Positions 36,048 to 47,105 of a stretch of DNA of 64,000 nucleotides are shown here, piece by piece. Source of the DNA: Microplitis mediator. Lineage: Eukaryota; Arthropoda; Insecta; Hymenoptera; Braconidae. A program made the translations under genes and the position numbers. A model generated the notes under the pieces. The model saw only the letters and a program-made list of their open reading frames with translations, was not told the DNA's origin and did no database searches. Location: NCBI RefSeq assembly GCF_029852145.1, contig NC_079979.1:16255901-16319900 (forward strand), in the 5' to 3' direction. Position 1 is the stretch's first letter. The number at the start of each line of letters is the position of its first letter.

Positions 36048-38090
36048 CTAGTAGTTGTATGCTTCAGCCATTTCTCTAACAATAAATGCAATTTTTCGAC
36101 GCACTCTAAATTTTCTTAATTTCAATTTTCGTAGATGTCTTTTATGAGCTTTTGTAATTTTACTAATCATTATTTCCATAACCAACACAATGACCGTCCA
36201 CAAAACCGATAACCCCACTAAAATGTAATCGAACTCAAACCACCCAAAATCTAGTTGGTCATATTGCTTAGCCTTTTCGATTCTTTCAGTTAATCTTTTC
36301 ATTCGTAGCAAACGCTTAAATAGAGAACGTTTTTCAACGTCACTCCATTGACCGGTCTCGAAAAAATTCATCGCTACTTTATCAAGTTTATTCTTTAAGC
36401 CCCAATTTTTACGACTTAGGGCTACATCGTATTCATTGAAGTATACATTTTTTGACAAATGTAAGTCATCGTGTAACTTATCAGGGAGAAAATCAGAATA
36501 AATAACGCAAGCGAATGACGGATTTTTTAAAATTATTTCTTCACAATAAGGGTAAGACACTAATGCACTTTTATGAAGATATTGTTTATCAGAATCATTA
36601 GACCATATTTTTGTATTCAATATCTCTTCATGAATCCTTTGAGGATAGTAAACATCAAATTTATTTTTATACAAATCATGTAATGTTTCAACATTTTCGC
36701 GAGCTGGTCTCGTCAACATCGACGCTATTTGCCCCTGCAGTGCAGGATTGAAAATCAACATAAATATTGAGGCGCAAAAAAATGTAATACGTATAGGCAA
36801 TCTATTCAATGGTGATCGTATGCCCATATTTAGTACCAAAGATAACATGTCTAAAAAAGCTAGGCGTAAATGGAAATTACTGTTTATACAAAATGCAATC
36901 AGAATTAGTGTCAAAATAATACATGACATAGTGACAGTTTGATAATTGAAAAAATTATCTGTTATTTGATTAACTATCGGTATAGTTTTTTGCTTTTTTG
37001 TTAATATCACGTACCCTTCCTGATTATAGAAAGCCATAAAATCAATGTGTTCATTATTAACAAATTTAAGCATTGTGAGTGGTATTAGTAAATCGTATGT
37101 ACCGTTAAAGACTAATTTATAAGGATCCGTATGATGATCAGTGTACAATACCGGCGTACTGTTAGAAACTGACATGAGGTTTTGAAAAAAATAATAATTG
37201 ATAGATGGATAGAATTTAAATATTTCTGGTCTAACTTTACCAATTGAAACGTTTTTTTCCATACCGAATCCAACACCTGTTATTGGAAAGCCATCAAGAA
37301 ATTTCGTTTTGTCGAATTTCAGACTTTGACAAATTTCTTTATCTACAAAAATGGAAACAACAATATCATTAAATTATTTAAACAATTAGTAAAAAAAAAA
37401 TTTTTTATGTATAATACCATTTACGAAGGGTTGACTGTACAACGTCATTCGATCCTTCGGTTCTTCAATCATTTCTACCTGAGTCCAAATTTTCGGTGCG
37501 TAGTTGGTGAACGGGTTGAGCGTATAAACCAGCGTTTCATTTTTGGACTCATGACGACATATGAAAAAAGACGAAGAAACTTCTAGTGCCCACAACAATT
37601 TCAATACTTTCGATGCAGCTTGACACTTTGTTCCAATTATCAAAAACCAGGATTGAATATTCCAAATATCAGACGATTTTATTTCGTCAAGATTTTTTTT
37701 TAATGTATCAATTGGATCAGCAGATAACACATACATTGGGTACCGGGGATAGTGTTTCTCTATATTTTTTGATGAGAACTTATTATCAATGACAACAATA
37801 GACCCGTCATTGATTTTATTTTTTGGAATCCCGGAGACAATATCAATCAAATCGGCAGAAATAACTACCGGATTCAGTTGGTCAGCAAAACATAACTCGA
37901 GTAATTGCTTCTATTAACAAACATTATCAATAAATAATTTTGTTTTGAAATAATTATAATTAAAAAAAAAATTAATTACCGTGTGAATGTGAGAATTTGA
38001 AAAATCTGATGGTAGAAAATTGATCTTGTCATTGCATTTGGTCACATTCACAATTATTAAACACAAAATAAAATAAATAATCCCCGACAT
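36048..38090 (-). CDS. Divergent ionotropic-receptor-like protein, copy A
   Basis: Minus-strand exons 37980-38090, 37418-37910 and 36048-37342. Introns are GT-AG (phases 0 and 1) and the frame is open for 632 residues, a normal length for insect IRs. Exon 1 supplies a signal peptide (SGIIYFILCLIIVNVTKC). Then follow an amino-terminal/S1 ligand-binding region (about residues 25-335, with AFYNQEGYVIL near 305-315), TM1 about 337-354, the pore region with TM2 about 386-404, an S2 region ending in the NFFETGQWSDVEKR stretch near 527-540 (the IR family often has an E-G...W there), TM3 about 574-594, and a short basic cytoplasmic tail. After TM2 it reads FNPALQGQIASMLTRP where typical IRs have SYTANLxSxLT, so it is a divergent member. 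Probably a chemosensory ligand-gated channel subunit; ligand unknown. Near-identical neighbour at 41057. Confidence 0.85.
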
Positions 38091-38400
38091 TATAATAAAT
38101 AAAAATTATTTACTGCTTTATTTGTAGCTTTATTGTTACAAGAATATTATTTAAAAAAATTCAATTAATAAATAGCTCACGATATATGTGTCTACTCGGA
38201 CTTGTCACTCATGACTGACGCGATGATGTGGCTAATTTGAAAGAATCGGTAAGGATACGTGTCCATAGGTGAGGATGCCAACGATTTTTTTCGCACAGTG
38301 ATGTATTGATCGTCTAGTATAATACGTTCATAGAAATTTACATGTACATTTATAACGATTTTTCAGTTTCATTTTACTACAAAAAAAAATAGACTCATTC
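38091..38400 (-). promoter_or_regulatory. Upstream region of receptor copy A (duplicated)
   Basis: Aligns with 43090-43430 at clearly lower identity than the coding exons, with several small indels (for example extra GCATATACATTTCATTAG in copy B near 43241). Duplication similarity fades after about 38410/43430. No core element identified. Confidence 0.45.
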
Positions 38401-38665
38401 TCACGGCATCACGACTGGTAGGTGGGACTGGCTAATGGTAGGTAGTTGTCGTAACAAAATGTATTGTTAACTTAGCAATAGTAGGTGGCTGCATCAACTA
38501 TCTTCAATTTTAAATATAAGTATAGTCAATATAACTCTATTATTTGGTTATATTTTCCATACTTGGTATTATGCTAACTATTACTATTTTGCAGTATGGA
38601 ATGATTACCATCTGTATGTGATAATCATTATCATGCTTTTATGTTAACTATTTGTTTCTCGTATA
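38401..38665. other. Intergenic between receptor copies, no gene seen
   Basis: GGTAGGTAGTTG and GGTAGGTGG words and TACCATC/GATGGTA-like words, not bounded clearly. Probably an eroded word-repeat element related to that at 34118. Confidence 0.4.
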
Positions 38666-39140
38666 CACTGTAAAAAGAGCGGTGTTAAAAATGGACTCAT
38701 TTTAACTCCGCCCGGTGTTAAAATAAAATTACACTGGTGTAGGAGGAGTAATTCACCGGTGTTAAAAATACCGGTGTTAAATCAGGGTAACCGGTGTAAA
38801 AGCGGAGTAAAATCGGTGTAAAAGCGGGGTAAATTGCGTCCGCTTGGAGTATTAACTTTAAAGATTATAAAACACAAAAAATGTCAGTTCTCTATGAAAA
38901 TTAATAAAGAATATTATTTATTAACAAGTATAGTGATCGAGTAAGTAAAAATATTCACAAAGTAAAATATTTTAAAATCGGTAAAGAATATCTACACCGG
39001 CGGCGGCGTTATTTTAACACCGGTACAGAATATTTACACCGGCAGCGGCGTTATTTTCACACCGCTTTCGGGGGTAAATTTAACAGCGATAATTTTAACA
39101 CCTACACCGATTGGACTTACCCCGGTGATTTTTTACAGTG
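38666..39140. mobile_element. GGTGTTAAA family element (copy 3), uninterrupted
   Basis: 475 bases, CACTGTAAAAAGAGCGGTGT to GGTGATTTTTTACAGTG, TA-flanked (38664-38665, 39141-39142). It preserves the empty site for the CACGGTAAG insertion seen in 5677-6625, and is the reference copy for the family in this window. Confidence 0.88.
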
Positions 39141-39260
39141 TAGTAATATGTACTATTGCCGATAGTAATAGTTACCATCTAGATAGTAATATTTTTTAGG
39201 TCTGAAAAATTTTTAATTTGCCTTCTAAGATAGTAATGATTATCGTCATAGAGAAGAATA

Positions 39261-40091
39261 CATGGTAAAAAATGCATGGCGTTCAACACCATGCTGGTAT
39301 GGCCTCAAGACAGATACTAAATTAGTATGTGAAATATTCCAAGACAGTATTGTAACGATTCCCAGAAGTATGGCGTTATTTACTATACTGGATAGTTCTG
39401 GAGCTATTGTATTGCTCACACGTATGCAAAGCAAGCACGGCAAAACAGCATGGCCCTAAGACCCATACAACAATGCCGAGGGCACAATGCTACTAGTTTT
39501 TCCCGCCATAATTTCTGGCGTGTCAATCAACGTATACTATCGTATTACCACCAAAACTATATAGATGTCGTTAGACTAGGTTTATCGGCCAGAAGCAATG
39601 TGGCCTGACGGCCATACTGACATTGCGGCGTCAGCAACAACTATTGCCAATGCTACTAATTCCCGCAATGGTTGAACCATCTATGCGCACAATATTATAA
39701 CCTATAAAAATCTTCGATACTACAGTCGACTCTGTCTAAAGGTTCCACGTCGGGACAGTGCCATTGCCTTAAGGTTCCCTTCCCACCATCAGCACTTCCC
39801 CTACAATATATTCCCCTCGAGCGCTGAGGCGCACGCTAAAACGAACACCTTGCGCAGTAAACATAACCTCAAAAAACGTGCATTTAAAATTAGCGCTTGA
39901 AAACTGAATTGTGATTCGTCACTCGAGAAAGCGGGTGGGGGAATATCCGGGAACCTTTAAGCAATGTATACTGGAACCTATAGAGAGCGGGAACCTTTAG
40001 GCAGCGAACCTTTAGACAGAGTCGACTGTATACAGTATGGCGTACACGCCCGTACTGGCATATTGATATCCGCAAAATATTTCTTACCGTG
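39261..40091. mobile_element. CACGGTAAG element (copy 4), interrupted
   Basis: Left end drifted to CATGGTAAAAAAT, right end TTTCTTACCGTG. Collinear with the other copies except for the 306-base insert 39723-40028. No gene. Confidence 0.82.
39723..40028. mobile_element. CAGTCGACTCTGTCTAAAGG element nested in copy 4
   Basis: Ends CAGTCGACTCTGTCTAAAGG and CCTTTAGACAGAGTCGACTG are 20-base perfect inverses, TA on both sides. GGAACCTTTA/TAAAGGTTCC words recur inside. The sister copies lack it, so it is a later insertion. Confidence 0.88.
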
Positions 40092-40609
40092 TTGATTCTA
40101 TCTGGATAAGAATGATTACCATCTTCGATAGGAAAAGATAACATAAAAGAATGAGAATCATTAAAATCTAAGGATGGAAATAGTTACTTCGTTAAGATGG
40201 CAAGTATCACCACTTTTTTCTTCAGCGAGTAGATACTTTGATAACTTAATAAGATTATTTTGCGTGATACAAAAGAATCGAATTATGTTGATTCAAATAT
40301 TGATGTAACTTTTGATAAAATTATAGTTCAGTTTAGGTAAATAACGATTCAAAATTTGATACAAAGTCATTATTGAGATTTATTTATTTAAAAACAGCTG
40401 ATAAATCAGAAGTAAAAACTACATTTTTGTTCATATAAATAATATTTTTTAAATTATGTCATCATAATATCACTTATTTAAACAGGAATTTTAATCGATG
40501 ACTTTATAATTACATAACAAACGCAATTTTATTGATAATTAACATTTGTTTAATCAATTTAGAGTTTATTTACTTTATTAATAATTGTGAATGACATATT
40601 ATTACTGTG
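40092..40609. repeat. Downstream flank of receptor copy B, older part of the duplication
   Basis: From about 40228 it aligns with 35170-35565 at visibly lower identity (shared GAACAGGA-type substitutions, ACAGCTGATAAATAA, ATTACATAACA). No gene seen. Confidence 0.6.
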
Positions 40610-40834
40610 CACTGTAAAAAATTAGCGGAGCGGATAATTGCTCATTTTTTTAATCCCCTTGGAGTAGAATTCACTCCGAAGGGATAGAGTTTTATTTACT
40701 ATTGAAAATCCGGTCCGGAGTAAAATTCACTCGTGAAAAGCGTTTCTTTTAAATATTTAAACTTTGGATTGGAGTGAATGCAGATTGAAATAAAACCTGT
40801 AATCACTCTAAGTTCACTCCCAATTTTTACAGCG
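40610..40834. mobile_element. GGAGTGAA family element (copy 4), 225 bases
   Basis: CACTGTAAAAAATTAGCGGA to CTCCCAATTTTTACAGCG, same location as 35566-35825 in the sister unit but with a strongly diverged and shorter interior. Confidence 0.85.
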
Positions 40835-41056
40835 TGATAAGGAAAAATTAGACCACAAACATTATTGCAGTGTTTTGATTTTAAGTGAATTAATGTTAAA
40901 AAATTTTTGATAAATACAAATTTCAAAATTTTTCATGGCTTGTAAATGTATTATTTTAAAACCTCACGACAATACTAATACGTCAATAATTTCAGGGGCA
41001 TACGATTTCTTTCAAATCGATATACTAATTTAATAAAACAGATCACGCGATGGTTG

Positions 41057-43089
41057 CTAGTAGTTGTATGCTTCAGCCATTTCTCTAACAATAAATGCAA
41101 TTTTTCGACGCACTCTAAATTTTCTTAATTTCAATTTTCGTAGATGTCTTTTATGAGCTTTTGTAATTTTACTAATCATTATTTCTATAACCAACACAAT
41201 GACCGTCCACAAAACCGATAACCCCACCAAAATGTAATCAAACTCAAACCACCCAAAATCTAGTTGGTCATATTGCTTAGCCTTTTCGATTCTTTCAGTT
41301 AATCTTTTCATTCGTAGCAAACGCTTAAATAGAGAACGTTTCTCAACGTAACTCCATTGACCGGTCTCGAAAAAATTCATCGCTACTTTATCAAGTTTAT
41401 TCTTTAAGCCCCAATTTTTACGACTTACGACTACATCGTATTCATTAAAGTATACATTTTTTGACAAATGTAAGTCATCGTGTAACTTATCAGGGAGAAA
41501 ATCAGAATAAATAACGCAAGCGAATGACGGATTTTTTAAAATTATTTCTTCACAATAAGGGTAAGACACTAATGCACTTTTATGAAGATATTGTTTATCA
41601 GAATCATTAGACCATATTTTTGTATTCAATATCTCTTCATGAATCCTTTGAGGATAGTAAACATCAAATTTATTTTTATACAAATCATGTAATGTTTCAA
41701 CATTTTCGCGAGCTGGTCTCGTCAACATCGACGCTATTTGCCCCTGCAGTGCAGGATTGAAAATCAACATAAATATTGAGGCGCAAAAAAATGTAATACG
41801 TATAGGCAATCTATTCAATGGTGATCGTATGCCCATATTTAGTACCAAAGATAACATGTCTAAAAAAGCTAGGCGTAAATGGAAATTACTGTTTATACAA
41901 AATGCAATCAGAATTAGTGTCAAAATAATACATGACATAGTGACAGTTTGATAATTGAAAAAATTATCTGTTATTTGATTAACTATCGGTATAGTTTTTT
42001 GCTTTTTTGTTAATATCACGTACCCTTCCTGATTATAGAAAGCCATAAAATCAATGTGTTCATTATTAACAAATTTAAGCGTTTTAAATGGAATTTGTAA
42101 ATCGTATGTACCGTTAAAGACTAATGCATGAGGATCAGTGTACATTACCAGCGTACTGTTAGAAACTGACATGAGGTTTTGAAAAAAATAATAATTGATA
42201 GATGGATAGAATTTAAATAATTCTGGTCTAACTTTACCAATTGAAACGTTTTTTTCCAAACCGAATCCAACACCTGTTATTGGAAAGCCATCAAGAAATT
42301 TCGTTTTGTCGAATTTCAGACTTTGACAAATTTCCTTATCTACAAAAATGGAAAAAACAACATCATTTATTTATTTAAACAATTAATAAAAAAAAATTTT
42401 ATATGTATAATACCATTTACGAAGGGTTGACTGTACAAAGTCATTCGATCCTTCGGTTCTTCAATCATTTCTACCTGAGTCCAAATTTTCGGTGCGTAGT
42501 TGGTGAACGGGTTGAGAGTATAAACCAGCGTTTCATTTTTGGACTCATGACGACATATGAAAAAAGACGAAGAAACTTCTAGTGCCCACAACAATTTCAA
42601 TACTTTCGATGCAGCTTGACACTTTGTTCCAATTATCAAAAACCAGGATTGAATATTCCAAATATCAGACGATTTTATTTCGTCAAGAATTTTTTTTAAT
42701 GTGTCAATTGGATCAGCAGATAGCACATACGTTGGGTACCGAGGATAGTGTTTCTCTATATTTTTTGATGAGAACTTATTATCAATGACAACAACAGACC
42801 CGTCAATAATTTCATTTTTTGTAATCCCGGCAACAATATCAATCAAATTGGCAGAAATAACTACCGGATTCAGTTGATCAGCAAAACATAACTCGAGTAA
42901 TTGCTTCTATTAATAAAAATTTTCTTTAAATAATTTCATTTTTAAATAATTATAATTCAATAAAAAACTAATTACCGTGTGAATGTGAGAATTTGAAGAA
43001 TCTGGTGCTAGAAAATTGATCCTAATGTCATTGCATTTGGTCACATTCACAATTATTAAACACAAAATAAAATAAATAATCCCCGTCAT
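41057..43089 (-). CDS. Divergent ionotropic-receptor-like protein, copy B
   Basis: Same three-exon structure as copy A: 42976-43089, 42414-42906 and 41057-42339, 629 residues, no frame damage. Exon 2 has exactly the same length (493 bases) as in copy A and all intron phases match. Protein differences are few and uneven. They cluster in the mature N-terminus (DIRINFLAPDSS versus DKINFLPSDFS) and in a loop before TM1, where copy B has YTDPHALVFNGTYDLQIPF and lacks four residues of copy A; from there to the C-terminus almost everything is identical apart from VV for AL and single changes D-to-Y and M-to-I. Signal peptide, three TM segments and the non-canonical pore region are retained, so both copies look functional. 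Expected role: chemosensory ligand-gated channel subunit; ligand unknown. Confidence 0.85.
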
Positions 43090-43450
43090 TATAATAAATA
43101 AAAATTATTTACTGCTTTATTTGGAGCTTTATTGTTACAAGAATATTTTTTTAAAAAATTCAATAAATAAATAGCTCACGATATATGTGTCTACTCGGAC
43201 TTGTCACTCATGACTGACGCAATGAAGTGGCTAATTTGAAAGCATATACATTTCATTAGTCGGTAAGGATACGTGTCCATATGTCAGGATGCCAGCGATT
43301 TTTATCACGCAACCACTTACTTATCGTCAAGTATAGTACGTTCATAGAAATTACCAAGTACATTTATAACGATTTTTTTCAGTTTCATTTTACTACAAAA
43401 AAAAAGACTCATTCTCATAGCATCACAACTGTTCAAATAGTCCTCAAATA
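43090..43450 (-). promoter_or_regulatory. Upstream region of receptor copy B
   Basis: Sister of 38091-38400. The distal part ends at the TA-flanked element starting at 43451. No core promoter motif named. Confidence 0.4.
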
Positions 43451-43521
43451 CACGGAGAAATTATTCTTGTTTAAAATGCTATGGTGTCATGGTAATGCCG
43501 GACCATGTTGACCACATAACG

Positions 43522-44002
43522 CACTGTTAGAAGTATTTATTTGAGCCAAATAAATATTTAATAATAGTTAATAAATGGTTTATTAAATGAGATTTATTTG
43601 GGCCAAATAAGCCATATCTTAATAGTTAATAAATGGCTTATTTGAATAGAAAGAAATGACACATGAAGTTAATTAAGTAAGGTTATGACAAATAATTTAT
43701 AGGACTGTTTAATTTTATTTTTTTAAAGAGAATAACACACACAATTAATGTTAATTGAAGATAAAAATTATTATACAAAAAATATAAAAAAAATGAAACA
43801 TTATAATAAATTTTTACTAACAATCACACTCATTCCATTCAAGTTTATAACCTTAACTTCATGTGTCATTTCTTCCTATTCAAATAAGCCATTTATTATC
43901 TATTAAGAAATGGCTTATTTGGCCCAAATAAATATCATTGAATAAATCATTTATTAACTATTAATAAATCTTATTTGGCTCAAATAAATACTTCTAACAG
44001 TG
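43522..44002. mobile_element. TTTATTTGAGCCAAATAAA element (copy 2), nested
   Basis: 481 bases, the same length as 4325-4805 and highly similar end to end (CACTGTTAGAAGTATTTATT to its inverse). Here the flanks are not TA. No gene. Confidence 0.88.
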
Positions 44003-44176
44003 CCAAAATTGAAATAAGTGCATACAAAATTACTGTGACCATAGTAGAATTTACAATGGTTACAATAATTTTTGATAGCGTTGTCAATTTTACTATGGCC
44101 ATAGTAATTTTTCCATGTGTTTACTTCAATTTCCGTCAGGTGGCCGACATGGTCCGGCATTACTATGACACCATAG

Positions 44177-44444
44177 AGCCGGTGATCATGGCCGAGCAGC
44201 CTAAGGCGTAAGACCTAGGTCTCTCGAACTTGATCACTGCCAGGCGTGGGTTCGAATCCCAGCGGTTGCCGAAAGAATTGTTCACACAAAGCATGTAAGG
44301 TCTTTCAGCCCTGAGGTTCGTCCCGTCGCTGATCCATGAATTCGATCTGGTTTCAAAATTGAATTTGATTTGGTTGAGGTGTGAATTTGATTCGTATATG
44401 AATTCGACTCGATTGACTAGATTGGGTATGCCCAAGGCCTTATA

Positions 44445-44496
<52 letters not shown>

Positions 44497-44508
44497 TGAA
44501 AAAAAAAA
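44177..44508 (+). mobile_element. tRNA-derived SINE with target-site duplication
   Basis: The 5' part resembles a class II (Leu/Ser-type) tRNA: A-box-like TGGCCGAGCAGCCTAAGGC at about 44190-44207 and a perfect B box GGGTTCGAATCCC at about 44249-44261. A tRNA-unrelated body, a (TA)n tract (about 44449-44495) and CTGAAAAAAAAAA follow. It is flanked by an 11-base duplication, TGACACCATAG (44166-44176) and TGATACCATAG (44509-44519), one mismatch. The class is well known, and pol III promoter plus A-tail and TSD are its hallmarks. A LINE partner was not seen. Not a functional tRNA gene: the acceptor stem does not pair and the element continues. Confidence 0.85.
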
Positions 44509-44547
44509 TGATACCATAGCATTTCAAACAAGAATAATTTCTCCGTC

Positions 44548-45522
44548 TACGACTCAGGATTACCCAACTAAAGAATAAAGTCTAGAAAAAAAAAAGTAGT
44601 AATGATTTTCTTAGCATCCGCAGGAAGCAGAAGTACAAAAACAATTAAGCTGCGGACGTAAAAATAGAAATAAATGAGCGAGGAAGAATATTATCTAATA
44701 AGCAACATGATCACAAGGGAAAATGGTAGACGTTAAGTCAACCGGGACAAGGGAATCAGGAAAACGATACTCATCGGTAATTCTCTGGCGTACATCTCTG
44801 GTTACTTTCTTCTTAACTTCCCAGGTTGAGATCAAGCTTCCAAGCATGATACTCGTCCAGACTCTCAAACTCTAAACCGTAACGAACTGATTCTTTTTCT
44901 GAGATTGTTCATTCGTTAACAAGCGCACTAAACAACATGGTATTTTTTTTTACCATGTAATTACTTTTGTAATTTATAATAAATCCTAATGCAGACATTG
45001 ACAATTTAATTTGAAATTTCTATAAATTTCTCGATTTATTGACAATAAAAAAAAAAGTAATTTTTGAAAGCTCACGAATCCGTAAGCTTGAGATCTATTA
45101 TCAAAGTATCTTCCAAGTCGAAATGGAAAAAAAAATGTTTACCAACTTGAATTATGCTCTTCTACTTTCTTTGAGAGTTTCAGAGGGTGCAAAAGCTAAA
45201 TCCAAGTCGACTGAGTGGAGAAAAAAAATTTTTTCAGCGGCATACATCCGTAAGTTTGAAATCCGTTATCTAAGTACGTAATAAGTACAACTGACATTAA
45301 ACGTAATGGTATTCAAGAACTTTTCCGAGAGACATTTTAACTGAATTCAATAAAAATAAAAAAAATTTTTTTACTGCCCCCGTAAGTAAATAATTAATTT
45401 TTATGGCTTTTCAGCAGATACAAATTTTTTCAAAGAAATTTTACAATAATTTTAATAAAATAAAGAATTTTATTTCATACAAAATAATTTTATTTTTATA
45501 GATGCCCCATTTTGCCCCAAAT
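44548..45522. other. Intergenic, no gene seen
   Basis: Ordinary AT-rich DNA. Two similar segments, about 45055-45140 and 45175-45265 (CGNATCCGTAAGNTTGA(G/A)ATC...TATC), suggest a local duplication. It ends with GATGCCCCATTTTGCCCCA, an orphan element terminus. Confidence 0.4.
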
Positions 45523-46134
45523 AGGGGAGACCGGGGCAAGACGGCCCACCTGGGGCAAGAAGGCCCACCTCAAAAATTAACCAAAATTTTTTTTTTCATT
45601 TTTTCTTTTGATTATCACAAATTTAGATTATTTACTCATTTTTAGCCCGATACGTGAAACTTGGGGCAAAATGAACCACTGAAAAATTCTAAAAGAAAAT
45701 GTATTTCATAGTATTATAACCTAGTCATGATTAATTTAATAGAAATATCATTTTTTGGTTAATTATATGGATTTGGATTAAAATAGAGCATTTGAAAAAG
45801 TTAAAAAAACCAATAATCAATTTTCTACAGAAGTGAAAAAATGACTCGTATTATATCAAAAAAGGTTATTTCGAGTAATATTAAAGTAAATACAGTTGTT
45901 AAAGAGAAAAATATGAACATTTGTTACGCGGGAAATTTTTTTACAATAAAAAAAAAAAAATTTTTTTTTCATTTTTTTTCGAAGGGGGCCGTCTTGCCCC
46001 AAAAAAAAAAAAGGAGCTTCACCAAAATTTTGGTGAATTGAGTTCAAGTTGGACAAGAGTAAATCGACTTGATGGTTAAAAGCCACAAATAATGATAACC
46101 GGCTTAGGTGGGCCGTCTTGCCCCGGTCTCCCCT
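45523..46134. mobile_element. AGGGGAGACCGGGGCAAGA element (copy 1)
   Basis: About 28 bases of perfect terminal inverse: AGGGGAGACCGGGGCAAGAC... and ...GTCTTGCCCCGGTCTCCCCT, with TA overlapping both edges. The interior repeats GGGGCAAGA/GGCCCACC words. No gene. Confidence 0.85.
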
Positions 46135-46293
46135 ACTCTGTTTTACACAAATTCCTAACAAACTCTAAATCGCAAAGCAATTTTCGGCAAATAAATTTTT
46201 TTTTATCGAATTTTGAGAATGGCTCGTTGTGCCCCAGATGGACCGTCATGCCTCGACTCCTATTTTTATTACACAGCATGAATGTTTGACGTA
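46135..46293. other. Short spacer with orphan terminus
   Basis: Contains TCGTTGTGCCCCAGATGGACC near 46224, a stray piece of the GGGGCA family. Confidence 0.4.
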
Positions 46294-46533
46294 CCCCGCA
46301 TATATATACCATATATGAAAAATATATAATCAATATGGGACCATATAAGTGTCCAAAAACGATATATATTTTCTTATATATAATATAGTAAGTTTTAATA
46401 TACTTAATTATATACGCAAGTTTATAAGTTAATACATGTGTTATATATATTCATAATCATATATGTAAACTTATAAGTTAGCACATATATGTATTACATA
46501 TATTGATAATTATATATGTAAATTTGTAAGCTA

Positions 46534-46573
<40 letters not shown>

Positions 46574-47105
46574 AACTCAATGTTTAAATCTTATAACAGA
46601 GAGAGGAAGACAGAAAAGAATAGATTTTATTTATTCTTACATATATGGGGAGACTTATATGGTTCTATATATCGAAAAATATACAAAAATTTATAAAGTT
46701 AAATACATGGTATTTATAATGTAATTTAATTAGTTTTTATACTATAATAATTACATTTATCATTAAAATTGTTATTATTAATAAAATAATAATAATAATA
46801 ATAATAATGAAAATAATAATAATAATAATAATTAAATTTTTTTTTTTTTACATGTGCCATGTATAAATAATATTTATTTTTGAATATATTAAAATTATAA
46901 GTTTTCAAATATATAAATAATATATTGAAGTTATACGGAAATATATGAAAACTTATAAGAGAAAACATATATAGAAATATAATAAAAAAGGCCAAAATCT
47001 TTATATAGTTTTATATAAGATTTCATGTATTGTCACATATATATTTATATCTGTGACATATATTTTTTAGTATGTGTTTACCATATATGATATTTTCATG
47101 CGGGA
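46294..47105 (-). mobile_element. CCCGCATGAAAATATCATATATGG element (copy 2), reversed and expanded
   Basis: The inverse of 31840-32520. An AAT/ATT-rich insertion at about 46735-46855 accounts for its extra length, along with a (TA)n tract at about 46540-46570. Confidence 0.72.

Larger units (their letters stand above)
43451..44547. mobile_element. CACGGAGAAATTATTCTTG element hosting two other elements
   Basis: Ends CACGGAGAAATTATTCTTGT and AAGAATAATTTCTCCGTC, TA-flanked. Inverse arms also include TGCTATGGTGTCATGGTAAT (43470-43490) and its partner at about 44156-44176. Hosts a second MITE (43522-44002) and a SINE (44177-44508). Words ACTATGGCCATAGTA recur. Confidence 0.82.

Noticed and set aside
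36748..36942. Plus-strand frame conserved between 36748 and 41757
   Set aside because: Antisense shadow of the receptor exon.
44177..44270. Functional tRNA-Leu/Ser gene
   Set aside because: The acceptor stem does not pair properly and the unit continues into a SINE body with tail and target duplication.
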